Below are positions 33,028 to 41,067 of a stretch of 64,000 nt of DNA, in pieces (positions within the stretch are counted from its first letter, which is position 1; each line of letters begins with the position of its first letter). A program made the position numbers and the translations under genes. Origin of the DNA: JAAXKN01 sp036261625 (GTDB taxonomy: Bacteria > Bacteroidota > Ignavibacteria > Ignavibacteriales > SURF-24); contig DATAKL010000044.1 of the NCBI GenBank assembly GCA_036261625.1, positions 165,997 to 229,996 of the forward strand, given 5' to 3'. Below the pieces are notes generated by a model that was not told the origin of the DNA, ran no database searches, and saw only the letters and a program-made list of their open reading frames with translations.

Positions 33028-34299
33028 ATGAAAAAAATCTTAGCATTCTTAATCATTGTCCTTAGTCTTAGTATTTCCGCACAGACTTCCACTCAGGTCT
33101 TAAGCCGTGTAAGAGGGGTTTTCTTCGACGCCGTTGTAATCCCTTCAGAAAAAAATGCCGACTGTTATGTAACTTACCATATTGCCTATAACAGATTCGT
33201 TTTTACAAAGGATAAGGATGTTTTTACATCGCGCTTCAGCCTGACTGTTGAGGCTCAGGATTCACTTTCGGGCAGGGTCTACAGGGAAATTGTTTCAAGT
33301 GAGCACCGGGCAAAGGATTTTGAGGAGACAAATTCTGAGTATAAGTATTTCCAGGGATTTGTTAAACTCTCGCTCCCTGCCGGGACATATAAAGTAACCC
33401 CCATAGTAAACGACTTAAACACAAGCAGCGAAAGCCTCCTTCCCCCGTTCGGCATCAAGGTTAACGCTCCGGATGTAAAGTGGGCCCTGGACCCCATAGT
33501 GGTAAAAGAGGTGCCATCCGGGGGCAAAGACGAAAAGACAAAAGTGCTGGCGGGCCTAGACGGTAATATCCCTTTCTCGGAAGAGGATTATGATCTTATT
33601 ATTCCTGTGGAAGATACAACTCTTACTTCGGTTTTTGCGGAGATGAAAAATAACGATTCAATTGTTTTTAAGGATACACTTAAGAACTCCTTTATATCCC
33701 GCTTGTCATTCAGTCAGGATGAGGGAAACATTACTACTGGCTCTGCTTCAGGCGCAAGGCCGACGCGCAATTTCATATTGCCCGGATTCAATGAAAAACT
33801 TCAGGAAGGGGACTTATATATAACGCTTAAGCACGGAAATAAAGATGTGGCCGGCTTTAAGCGTTCTGTTGTCTGGTACAATAAGCCCCGCTCGCTGAAC
33901 AATCTGGAATATGCCGTTAAGGTTCTTAAGAACATTGCCCCCGAGAGTGAAGTTGCAGCCTCGGTAAAAGCCAAAGGGGGGCTTGATTATAAAAATATTG
34001 TAGCCTTCTGGAAGAAGTTTGATCCCACGCCTCTTACAGCATATAATGAACTTATGGCGGAATTCTATGAAAGGGTGGATTACGCATTAAAGAGCTTTTC
34101 ACTTATCAGCAATCCCGACGGGGCAGATACCGACAGGGGAAAGATTTACATTAAGTTCGGTAAGCCGAAATCGGTTGAAAGAGTCTATACGGATTCAAGA
34201 GATGTAAGCGAAGTGTGGACCTACGATTCCCCCGAGCGCAGGTTTATTTTCGTTGATAAGACCGGCCTCGGGAATTTCATGCTGAACGGTAAGTTATGA
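33028..34299 (+). CDS. exported GWxTD-domain protein
   Basis: 423 residues. Signal peptide MKKILAFLIIVLSLSISA, cut before QTS. A long beta-rich N-terminal part follows (strands such as SRFSLTVEAQDSLSG and FVKLSLPAGTYKVTPIV). Near residue 365 comes GADTDRGKIYIKFGKPKSVERV, quoted in part, the hallmark of the GWxTD family although the GW is changed to GA. The family is common in Ignavibacteria, Acidobacteria and relatives, and its function is unknown. The last codons overlap pdxA by 4 bases. The preceding rho terminator suggests it begins a new operon with pdxA, a methyltransferase and ftsE. Confidence 0.8.
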   Translation: MKKILAFLIIVLSLSISAQTSTQVLSRVRGVFFDAVVIPSEKNADCYVTYHIAYNRFVFTKDKDVFTSRFSLTVEAQDSLSGRVYREIVSSEHRAKDFEETNSEYKYFQGFVKLSLPAGTYKVTPIVNDLNTSSESLLPPFGIKVNAPDVKWALDPIVVKEVPSGGKDEKTKVLAGLDGNIPFSEEDYDLIIPVEDTTLTSVFAEMKNNDSIVFKDTLKNSFISRLSFSQDEGNITTGSASGARPTRNFILPGFNEKLQEGDLYITLKHGNKDVAGFKRSVVWYNKPRSLNNLEYAVKVLKNIAPESEVAASVKAKGGLDYKNIVAFWKKFDPTPLTAYNELMAEFYERVDYALKSFSLISNPDGADTDRGKIYIKFGKPKSVERVYTDSRDVSEVWTYDSPERRFIFVDKTGLGNFMLNGKL

Positions 34300-35318
34300 A
34301 TAAATTTGTTTTTACCTGCGGCGACATTAACGGAATAGGTCCTGAAATCGTTCAGAAAGCCTTGAACAGGGTTTCTAAGCTTAAGGGCGTAAAACTCTAT
34401 TATCTCTGCCCGGCAGAGGTTTTTGAAAGAATATCTGAAAAGATAGCCCCTCAGTTCGACTATGAAATCATAAATCATCTGCCCGGTCATAAGGCTGAAA
34501 AAAATTCCCGCGTCTGCGTAATTAACATCAAAACAGGAAAGCTGAAACTGGAGACCGGCAGGCCTACAGCAGTTTCAGGACAGGTAAGCTTTAAGGCCAT
34601 AAGGCAGTCTTTTGAAATAGCCTCTTCAGGTCTTTGTGATGCTATAGTAACGGCTCCCATATCCAAAGAAGCTCTCGGAATGGCGGGAATTGATTTTCCG
34701 GGGCATACGGAGATGTATGCCGCGTGGTCAGGTGTAAAAGACTATGTAATGATGTTTTTTTCTTCAAAAATGAAATGTGCTTTACTTACAATCCATGAGC
34801 CCATTAAGAAGGTGCCTAAGCTTATTACAGAAAAGCGCATTCAAAGTACACTTAGAGCTGTAGTCTCTTCATTAAGGAATGATTTTAACATTCAGTATCC
34901 CGAAGTAGCCGTTCTGGGGCTTAATCCTCATGCCGGGGAAAATGGAAGGATAGGAAGTGAAGAGATTGATACCATTATTCCCGCGCTTAAGACTTCGGGT
35001 TTCAGTGAGTTCCTGAGGGGTCCTTTTGTTCCCGATGCCTTCTTTGCAAACAAGCTTTACAAAAAGTATGACCTGGTCTTAGGGATGTACCACGATCAGG
35101 TACTTATTCCATTTAAGCTTCTGAACTTCTCCTCGGGAGTTAACTATACGGCAGGGCTTCCAATAGTAAGGACATCGCCGGACCACGGGACTGCCTTCGA
35201 TATAGCAGACAGATTTATTGCTGATGAAGGGAGCATAATGGAAGCCTTTCATCTGGCTAAGAAAATCGCACAGAACCGCCGGCAGAAGTTTCACGGGGAA
35301 AAGGGGCAGAATGCCTGA
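34296..35318 (+). CDS. pdxA: 4-hydroxythreonine-4-phosphate dehydrogenase
   Basis: 340 residues. Landmarks: GDINGIGPEIVQKAL (9-23), VTAPISKEAL near residue 124, DFPGHTEMYA near residue 136 with a metal His, LGLNPHAGENG near residue 208, GPFVPDAFF near residue 242, GMYHDQVLIPFK near residue 264 with another metal His, and RTSPDHGTAFDIA near residue 292. It performs the NAD-dependent step of pyridoxal-phosphate synthesis from 4-phosphohydroxythreonine. ATGA overlap with the GWxTD gene and 8-base overlap with the next gene. Confidence 0.95.
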   Translation: MNKFVFTCGDINGIGPEIVQKALNRVSKLKGVKLYYLCPAEVFERISEKIAPQFDYEIINHLPGHKAEKNSRVCVINIKTGKLKLETGRPTAVSGQVSFKAIRQSFEIASSGLCDAIVTAPISKEALGMAGIDFPGHTEMYAAWSGVKDYVMMFFSSKMKCALLTIHEPIKKVPKLITEKRIQSTLRAVVSSLRNDFNIQYPEVAVLGLNPHAGENGRIGSEEIDTIIPALKTSGFSEFLRGPFVPDAFFANKLYKKYDLVLGMYHDQVLIPFKLLNFSSGVNYTAGLPIVRTSPDHGTAFDIADRFIADEGSIMEAFHLAKKIAQNRRQKFHGEKGQNA

Positions 35319-36039
35319 AGAAGTTAAACCATATAAGATCATTGCTGAATTTTATACCCATCTTATGCGCTTTATCAGCTACGATGAATGGGCTGAATAT
35401 TACTACCTTCTTACAAAGGATTACATGGGTCCCGATGCCGCGGTTCTTGAACTTGCCGGCGGAAACTGTAAACTTTCCTCCAGGCTTAAGCACTATTATG
35501 AAGACATTATTGTATCCGACCTTTCCTTTGAGATGCTTCAGCAGTCTGAGGATTCCGCCTTAAGGAAAGTGTGCTGCAATATGCTGAGCCTGCCGTTTAA
35601 GAAGAAGTTCGACCTTGTGGTCTCGGCTTTCGACAGTGTTAACTATCTGCTTACAAGAAAATCTTTGAACCAGTTCTTCAGGGAAGTCTATTCCTGCCTT
35701 AAGCCCGGGGGGATATTTTCCTTCGACGCAAGCCTGGAGGCGAACAGCCTGAAGAATATAAGATACCTGAACAGGAAGGGCTCTTTTAAGGGGATAAAAT
35801 ATGTTCAGAAGAGCCGGTACGACCAGGACAGAAGAATTCACACCAATATATTTGACATAAAACTTGCTAATGGAACTGTTTTTACGGAAATTCACAAGCA
35901 GAAAATATTCCCTCTGGAAGTTTTCTTTGAACTTCTGACACGTAACGGATTTTTAGTAAAAGAATGTTTCAGCGCGTTTTCTTTTGATGACGCGGATATG
36001 AATGCCGAAAGGGCACAGTTTATTGCAGTAAAAGTTTAG
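35311..36039 (+). CDS. class I SAM-dependent methyltransferase, substrate unknown
   Basis: 242 residues. SAM loop VLELAGGNCKLSSRL near residue 46 (the ExxGG... form), then IIVSDLSFEMLQQ near residue 69, FDLVVSAFDSVNYLL near residue 98 and LKPGGIFSFDASL near residue 129, the order of a methyltransferase type 11/25 fold. No target-specific domain is apparent. The start overlaps pdxA by 8 bases and ftsE follows after 15 bases. It could methylate a small molecule or RNA; neighbourhood gives no clear substrate. Confidence 0.8.
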   Translation: MPEEVKPYKIIAEFYTHLMRFISYDEWAEYYYLLTKDYMGPDAAVLELAGGNCKLSSRLKHYYEDIIVSDLSFEMLQQSEDSALRKVCCNMLSLPFKKKFDLVVSAFDSVNYLLTRKSLNQFFREVYSCLKPGGIFSFDASLEANSLKNIRYLNRKGSFKGIKYVQKSRYDQDRRIHTNIFDIKLANGTVFTEIHKQKIFPLEVFFELLTRNGFLVKECFSAFSFDDADMNAERAQFIAVKV

Positions 36040-36054
36040 TCTTGAGAAATTATT

Positions 36055-36726
36055 ATGCTCCAATTTAATAACGTTTCCTTCAGCTACGCCAGCCAGCCTG
36101 TTTTTGAAAATCTGAACTTCAGGATGGAGGATGGCGAATTCACATTTCTTATCGGCAAAAGCGGTGCCGGGAAGAGCACCTTCCTGCAGCTGATTTATAT
36201 GAACGTAAGACCGCAGTCGGGAAGTGTACGCTTTGATGAATTCGATTCATCGATTTTGAAGGAAAAAAAGCTGCCTGACTTAAGGCGGAAAATAGGGATT
36301 GTGTTTCAGGATTTCAGGCTTCTTATGGACAGGAACGTTTACGACAATCTGGCCTTTGTTCTGCAGGTAACCGGATGCCCCCGTAGACTGATAAAAAGAA
36401 AAGCTTTCCAGGTGCTGGCCGAAGTGGGATTGTCGCATAAGCAAAGGAGCATGCCATATGAACTTTCAGGAGGGGAGCAGCAGAGGGTATCAATTGCAAG
36501 GGCCATGATAAACGAACCGCATCTGATACTGGCAGATGAACCTACAGGGAATTTGGATCCCGAGACCACGTCAGAAATAATGGAGCTTTTCAAAAAGCTC
36601 AACGCCCGCGGGAATTCCGTCATTTTTGCCACACACAACTACGACCTTGTACGCCGTCACGAAGCTCGTATAATAAAACTGGAAGCCGGCAAGGCCCTCA
36701 AGGTAGCCTTAAAGCAGAAGACCTAA
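36055..36726 (+). CDS. ftsE: FtsE-like ABC transporter ATPase
   Basis: 223 residues. Walker A LIGKSGAGKST (32-42), Q-loop VFQDFRLL near residue 83, signature LSGGEQQRVSIARAM near residue 138, Walker B LILADEPTGNLDP near residue 158, H-loop ATHNYDLV near residue 194. The QDFRLL and TGNLDP wording fits FtsE, which works with FtsX to control cell-wall hydrolases at the division site. No ftsX lies next to it here, so it could also be a LolD-type ATPase. Ends at a strong bidirectional terminator. Confidence 0.85.
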   Translation: MLQFNNVSFSYASQPVFENLNFRMEDGEFTFLIGKSGAGKSTFLQLIYMNVRPQSGSVRFDEFDSSILKEKKLPDLRRKIGIVFQDFRLLMDRNVYDNLAFVLQVTGCPRRLIKRKAFQVLAEVGLSHKQRSMPYELSGGEQQRVSIARAMINEPHLILADEPTGNLDPETTSEIMELFKKLNARGNSVIFATHNYDLVRRHEARIIKLEAGKALKVALKQKT

Positions 36727-36744
36727 AATTTCGGATTATTTACA

Positions 36745-36790
36745 TAAAAAAAGCATCCGGCAAAAAACCGGATGCTTAAATTTTTTTTGT
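36745..36790. terminator. bidirectional terminator between ftsE and adk
   Basis: Perfect 10-base-pair stem AAGCATCCGG/CCGGATGCTT (36751-36760 and 36768-36777), 7-base A-rich loop, A-run on the left and TTTTTTTT on the right. Confidence 0.9.
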
Positions 36791-36796
36791 ATACTT

Positions 36797-37441
36797 TCAG
36801 GCGCCGATTTCCTGGAGAAGTTCTTCGGCTACCTTGTCCACAGGGAGTGTGCCGTCCACAGTTTTCAGGCGGCCCTGCTCTGAATAATAATCCAGAACGG
36901 GCTGTGTTGTTGAGTGAAAAACCTTCAGGCGGTTGCGTATAACGCCTTCCTCGTCATCTTTTCTTTTGAAAAGACTGTCAACGCCGTTGCACTTGGGGCA
37001 GAGCTTCAGGTCCTTAAGATCACTAATGTTAAATATGTTTCCGCAGATCTTGCAGGTAAGCCTGTTTGTAAGTCTCTGAACTATAACTTCATCATCCACA
37101 TGGATTGCCAGATAGTAGAGGCTGTCCTGGGGAAGGGCTGCCAAAATACCGTCAAGAAGTTTTGCCTGTGCAAGTGTTCTCGGGTATCCGTCCAGTATGA
37201 AGCCATTTTCGCAAGATTTATCTGAAAGGACGTCTTTTATAATTCCGGCCATAATGTCATCGGGCACGAGATTGCCGCTTTCAACAATTTTTTTAGCCTC
37301 AAGTCCTAGAGCAGTTTCATTTTTTATAGCATTTCTTAAAATATCACCTGTTGAAATATGAGGAATCCCGAGTTTTTCGGAAAGGATGTGAGCCTGAGTT
37401 CCTTTACCGACTCCGGGAGCTCCGAAAATTACAATTCGCAT
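36797..37441 (-). CDS. adk: adenylate kinase
   Basis: 214 residues, long-lid type. P-loop GAPGVGKGTQ (7-16), HISTGDILR near residue 29, FILDGYPRTLAQA near residue 81, QRLTNRLTC near residue 119. The lid has a four-Cys zinc site (CKICG...CPKC), which is common in Gram-positive and some FCB enzymes, then DDEEGVIRNRL near residue 165. It interconverts ATP + AMP and 2 ADP in the cytosol. Monocistronic by position: terminator downstream and a 75-base gap to tadA upstream, with the same orientation. Confidence 0.96.
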   Translation of the reverse strand: MRIVIFGAPGVGKGTQAHILSEKLGIPHISTGDILRNAIKNETALGLEAKKIVESGNLVPDDIMAGIIKDVLSDKSCENGFILDGYPRTLAQAKLLDGILAALPQDSLYYLAIHVDDEVIVQRLTNRLTCKICGNIFNISDLKDLKLCPKCNGVDSLFKRKDDEEGVIRNRLKVFHSTTQPVLDYYSEQGRLKTVDGTLPVDKVAEELLQEIGA

Positions 37442-37516
37442 TTTATTATCCTGAAATAAATTTTCTGATAGTGTAATCTAATACAAAGGGGCTATATAAT
37501 TCAATAAAATAGTGCC

Positions 37517-37987
37517 TTAATTGCCGGATTGCCTGGTCTTGAGGAAGAATTCCTTCATCAGGCGTTCACTTTCCTCGGCGTAGATGCCTGAGAAAACCTT
37601 AATTTTATGGTTCAGGCGGCCGTCTTCGGCAATATTATAAAGTGATCCGCAGGCGCCGAACTTGGGTTCAAAGACAGAGAAGTAGACAGATCTTATGCGC
37701 GAGGCGATCATGGCTCCGGTGCACATTACACACGGTTCGACGTTGACGTAGAGGTCGCATTCATTAAGCCGCCAGTCCTGCAGGTGATTTGCAGCTGAAG
37801 TAATAGCAAGAATTTCCGCATGTGCTGTTGCGTCCTTAAGCCTTGCGGTCTGGTTATAGCCCCGGCCTATAATCCTGTCCTTATAAACTATCACGGCGCC
37901 GATCGGGACTTCATTTTCCTCCAGGGCCTTTTCAGCCTCTGAGAGAGCGGCATACATGAAGCGGTAGACCTGTTCTGAAAACATCAT
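37517..37987 (-). CDS. tadA: tRNA(adenosine-34) deaminase
   Basis: 156 residues from the ATG at 37987; a GTG at 37999 and an ATG at 37984 are in-frame alternatives. Zinc and catalytic motifs: AHAEILA near residue 56 with the proton-shuttle Glu, and EPCVMCTGAM near residue 83 with the two zinc Cys. NEVPIGAVIVY near the N-terminus is typical. TadA converts A34 to inosine in tRNA-Arg(ACG). The window's only tRNA, 66 bases upstream on the same strand, is exactly that substrate. Closest alternative is guanine deaminase, which lacks this N-terminal wording. Confidence 0.92.
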   Translation of the reverse strand: MMFSEQVYRFMYAALSEAEKALEENEVPIGAVIVYKDRIIGRGYNQTARLKDATAHAEILAITSAANHLQDWRLNECDLYVNVEPCVMCTGAMIASRIRSVYFSVFEPKFGACGSLYNIAEDGRLNHKIKVFSGIYAEESERLMKEFFLKTRQSGN

Positions 37988-38010
37988 TAGAAAGCTCACT
38001 TAGTAATTCT

Positions 38011-38045
38011 CTTTAAAAAAAGAAATCCTGCCTTAAAAGCAGGAT
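38011..38045 (-). terminator. terminator of the tRNA-Arg gene
   Basis: On the minus strand: ATCCTGC/GCAGGAT stem (38025-38031 and 38039-38045) with a 7-base loop, followed by TTCTTTTTTT. It sits between the tRNA and tadA, so tadA needs read-through or its own promoter. Confidence 0.8.
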
Positions 38046-38052
38046 CATTTTG

Positions 38053-38126
38053 TACACCCGTAGGGATTCGAACCCCAAACCTTCTGATCCGTAGTCAGAT
38101 GCTCTATCCAGTTGAGCTACGGGTGC
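38053..38126 (-). tRNA. tRNA-Arg (anticodon ACG)
   Basis: 74 bases on the minus strand without an encoded CCA. Acceptor GCACCCG pairs with CGGGTGT (first pair G-T), D arm around AGCTCAACTGGATAGAGCA, anticodon stem TCTGA/TCAGA with loop CTACGGA giving anticodon ACG, and T arm GGGGTTCGAATCCC. The A at position 34 is the target of TadA, whose gene follows. Decodes CGN codons, mainly CGU/CGC/CGA after inosine formation. Confidence 0.97.
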
Positions 38127-38221
38127 AGCAATAAATTGTTTTCAAATATAACATTTTAACGCCACTAATACAATAGCATGAGGTGGTCAAAAAATCCCGA
38201 AAATGCTCAAAACCTGGAGAA

Positions 38222-38280
38222 AATTAAAAAAAAGAGCTAAGAGGGGACGAAGCGACTTCCTCCCCAATCTTAACTCTCTT
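38222..38280 (-). terminator. terminator of the PRC-barrel gene
   Basis: On the minus strand an imperfect long stem (AAGAGAGTTAAGA..GGGGA with TCCCC..TCTTAGCTCTT, spanning 38232-38280) is followed by TTTTTTTAATTTT. It begins about 15 bases after the stop codon. Confidence 0.65.
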
Positions 38281-38294
38281 ATAATCGGAATAGA

Positions 38295-38654
38295 TTATTC
38301 TATATCCCAGTAAGGACGATAGCCGTAATAGCTGTAAATATCAGAAACAAACTGCTGATCGGGGTTATCCGGCCAGTTGTCTTTATCGAAGCCGGGTGCA
38401 TTTTCCAGCTTTTCCTTCGGAACGTCCAGATAGAATGCATGTTCTTCTGTCGAGAGCCTGAGCGACTCCCAGGGGATGGCAAAATACTTATCGCCAATGC
38501 CTAAGAATCCTCCGAATGACAAAACGACGTATGCAATTCTGCCCGAATTTACATCGATCATTATTTCTTCTATTTTCCCGAGATCTTCGCCCATCGTATT
38601 TTTTACATCATCGCCAGTAATTGTACTTGACGACAATAAATGATAGTTTTTCAT
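38295..38654 (-). CDS. PRC-barrel domain protein
   Basis: 119 residues, cytosolic. The PRC-barrel wording is clear: ITGDDVKNTMGEDLGKIEEIMID (quoted in part, 12-34), GRIAYVVLSFGGFLGIG (38-54) and YFAIPWESL (57-65). A short acidic tail ends in YRPYWDIE. PRC barrels of this short type occur in stress-induced proteins of unknown role and are often near small membrane proteins, as here (a 49-residue DUF5670-type gene lies 96 bases upstream on the same strand). Probably a general stress pair; inferred from context. Confidence 0.88.
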   Translation of the reverse strand: MKNYHLLSSSTITGDDVKNTMGEDLGKIEEIMIDVNSGRIAYVVLSFGGFLGIGDKYFAIPWESLRLSTEEHAFYLDVPKEKLENAPGFDKDNWPDNPDQQFVSDIYSYYGYRPYWDIE

Positions 38655-38750
38655 TCTGCCTCCAATCTGCTTTTTTAAACGGAGCCTGAGACTCCTTTTT
38701 TTACTATCAAAGGACTTGCTTAAAAAGGACTAATTCTGACAAAACAAAGC

Positions 38751-38900
38751 CTACACCACACGACGTCCGCTGAAAAGTCTAACCAATGCGATAATAACTG
38801 CTACAACCAGCAGTAAATGAATAAGTCCACCGGCTGTTACTTTGAGGATGAGTCCCAGCAGCCAAAGCACAAACAAAATTCCAACAATGGCCCAAATCAT
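38751..38900 (-). CDS. small two-helix membrane protein, lmo0937/DUF5670 type
   Basis: 49 residues. It starts MIWAIVGILFVLWLLGL, has a turn KVTAGGLIHLLL, and a second helix VVAVIIALVRLF ending in the basic SGRRVV. This layout (short helix, G-rich turn with IHLLL, second helix, basic tail) is that of the lmo0937/DUF5670 family, which is linked to stress in several bacteria but has no known mechanism. A good ribosome site AGGAG lies 6 bases before the ATG. The PRC-barrel gene follows on the same strand. Confidence 0.85.
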   Translation of the reverse strand: MIWAIVGILFVLWLLGLILKVTAGGLIHLLLVVAVIIALVRLFSGRRVV

Positions 38901-39175
38901 ATTATACTCCTGTCTTTAGTTAAACATAATTGCAAAAATCAGCATAACCAGACCAGTAGTAGCTCACCATCTGCCTCTTATGGGAGTATGCTCTTTAACA
39001 TAAAAGGGCTATCTCAAGCACTAGTCTTATTTCATACGTCTCTTATATATAATAGCTTTTTTATATTATTTGTCAATGTTAAACAAAATAACTTGGAATG
39101 TGCAAAAATCGTGACACACGGCTGTCCGATTCAACTAAAATAACTTATATTTACAGCTAAAATTTGAGAATTCTT

Positions 39176-41023
39176 ATGCAAACTCAAAGCCGCCTGCTGA
39201 GGCTAAAGGAACTGGAAAATGCTGAACTGAGGCTCGGTAAACTGATTAACAGGCTGCTCGGGACCGACAGGAAGTTTTCTTATTGCAGACTTTCGGTCTT
39301 TTTAGCAGGATCAGGAGGCTCCCTTATTCTTTATCTTGTTGGATCGGCTTTCCCTGCAGCCCTGACGTTCATACTCGGACTGGGTATGCTTTTATATCTA
39401 TCCCACAGACACAGTAAGGTTCTGCGGAAACTTAAACTCTGCAGGATTGTATTATGGGTTGCACAGTCTAATACTGCCAGACTGAAGCTTAAATGGGAGG
39501 ATATTAAAAGTTTTTCGCAGGCTGATTTTAAGGCTGATTTTCTGGAAAACGATCTGAATCTTTTGGGGGAGGAATCGCTTCACCGGCTTTTGGATACTGC
39601 AGTCTCAAAGGAAGGGAGCAGCATCTTAAGGCTGTGGCTGAATGAGCCTGAAGTTTCAATTGAGAAAATACAAGCAAGGCAGGAACTCGTAAAAGAACTG
39701 ATGCCGCAGGTAAGGTTCAGGGAAAAACTAATTGTTTCGGCACTGTATTCAGGCAAGCCGAATGAGGCAGCAAAACTCCTGTCGTGGATGGAAAACGGGG
39801 GAGTGAGGAATGAAAAAAAGCTGAGAGATATCATATTATTCCTTTCCTTTCTGGCGCCAATAAATATTCTGTTTATTGTTCTTAACATTTTTAACGTGGT
39901 TCCTTCATACTTTTGGGTAATTTCGTCGCTTGTTTACCTTTCAGTTTATTATATGAACCAGAAAAATGTGGAGGACCTTCCCGATGAAGCCGACACGCTG
40001 AAAAAAGAATTTGGAAGGCTCTCCGGCATATTCGGCACAATTGAAAAAAACAGTTTTTCAAAGAGCCCCGGGCTAAAGGAATTGTGCGAGCCGTTTTTCA
40101 GGAAGGGAGAGGGTCCCTCAATTCAAATGAGGAGAATTAACAGGTTTGCCACACTGCAGACATTCAAAACCAATCCGGTAATCTGGTTCCTGCTGGCAAT
40201 GCTGATGCCATTGGATTACATATCGGCCTATGAACTTATCAGGCTGAAAAAAAGAATAAGCGGCCTTCTGCCCGAATGGCTTAATGTATGGCATAAGCTT
40301 GAAGCTTTGTCGTCATTGGCCAATTTTGCATACCTGAACCCGGAATACTCCTTCCCGCATTTTATTGCGGGTGAAGAGAGCAAGGACTATTATTTCCGTT
40401 GTGAAAAGATGGGGCATCCTCTTATTCCTGTGGATAAAAAAGTCAAAAACGATTTTCTTGTCGGCCCCGAAAACAGAATAAGCCTCATTACAGGATCCAA
40501 CATGTCGGGTAAGAGCACATTCTTAAGAACGATCGCCATCAATGCGGCACTTGCGCTTGCCGGAGCTCCTGTGGACGCCGGGCATATGGAGATGAGGCTT
40601 GTCAGGCTCTTTACGTGCATCAAAGTAAGCGATTCTGTTACAGACGGCATATCGTACTTTTATGCCGAGGTTAAAAGACTTAAAAGACTGCTTGTGCTTC
40701 TTGAAAATAAAAGCAGCATACCGGTAATGTTTTTTATTGATGAGATCTTTAAGGGTACAAACAACGTTGAAAGACTTATCGGCAGCAGGTCGTTCATTAA
40801 AGCTCTTGTCGGCAAAAACGGTTTCGGCCTTGTTTCTACGCACGACCTGGAGCTTACAAAAATTGCCGAGGAAATACCCTCGGCAGGAAACTTTCACTTC
40901 AGGGAACAGGTCTTGGGAAACATTATGAAGTTTGACTACATGTTAAGAGTGGGCCCATGCCCGACAACAAATGCACTTAAGATTATGGAAATTGAAGGGC
41001 TGCCGGTAGACAAAAATTATTAA
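39176..41023 (+). CDS. membrane-anchored MutS-like ATPase
   Basis: 615 residues from the ATG at 39176; a TTG 12 bases upstream is possible. It has two pairs of hydrophobic helices (about 34-76 and 218-260), a clamp-like helical core, and a C-terminal MutS ATPase domain: TGSNMSGKST (about 438-448), IKVSDSVTDGISYFYAE near residue 480, DEIFKGTN near residue 522 and STHDLEL near residue 560. It lacks the MutS mismatch-binding N-domain (no F-x-E) and MutS2 Smr domain. Similar membrane MutS proteins are widespread in Bacteroidota with no known role. Classical mismatch repair is unlikely. Confidence 0.85.
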   Translation: MQTQSRLLRLKELENAELRLGKLINRLLGTDRKFSYCRLSVFLAGSGGSLILYLVGSAFPAALTFILGLGMLLYLSHRHSKVLRKLKLCRIVLWVAQSNTARLKLKWEDIKSFSQADFKADFLENDLNLLGEESLHRLLDTAVSKEGSSILRLWLNEPEVSIEKIQARQELVKELMPQVRFREKLIVSALYSGKPNEAAKLLSWMENGGVRNEKKLRDIILFLSFLAPINILFIVLNIFNVVPSYFWVISSLVYLSVYYMNQKNVEDLPDEADTLKKEFGRLSGIFGTIEKNSFSKSPGLKELCEPFFRKGEGPSIQMRRINRFATLQTFKTNPVIWFLLAMLMPLDYISAYELIRLKKRISGLLPEWLNVWHKLEALSSLANFAYLNPEYSFPHFIAGEESKDYYFRCEKMGHPLIPVDKKVKNDFLVGPENRISLITGSNMSGKSTFLRTIAINAALALAGAPVDAGHMEMRLVRLFTCIKVSDSVTDGISYFYAEVKRLKRLLVLLENKSSIPVMFFIDEIFKGTNNVERLIGSRSFIKALVGKNGFGLVSTHDLELTKIAEEIPSAGNFHFREQVLGNIMKFDYMLRVGPCPTTNALKIMEIEGLPVDKNY

Positions 41024-41067
41024 TGATATATAACACGGCTTCAATTCTCAAAATAGAAAGGTAAGAA

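Noticed and set aside
38817..39143. 108-codon plus-strand frame between the small membrane protein and the MutS-like gene
   Set aside because: It runs antisense over the well-supported 49-residue DUF5670-type gene and has no family features.
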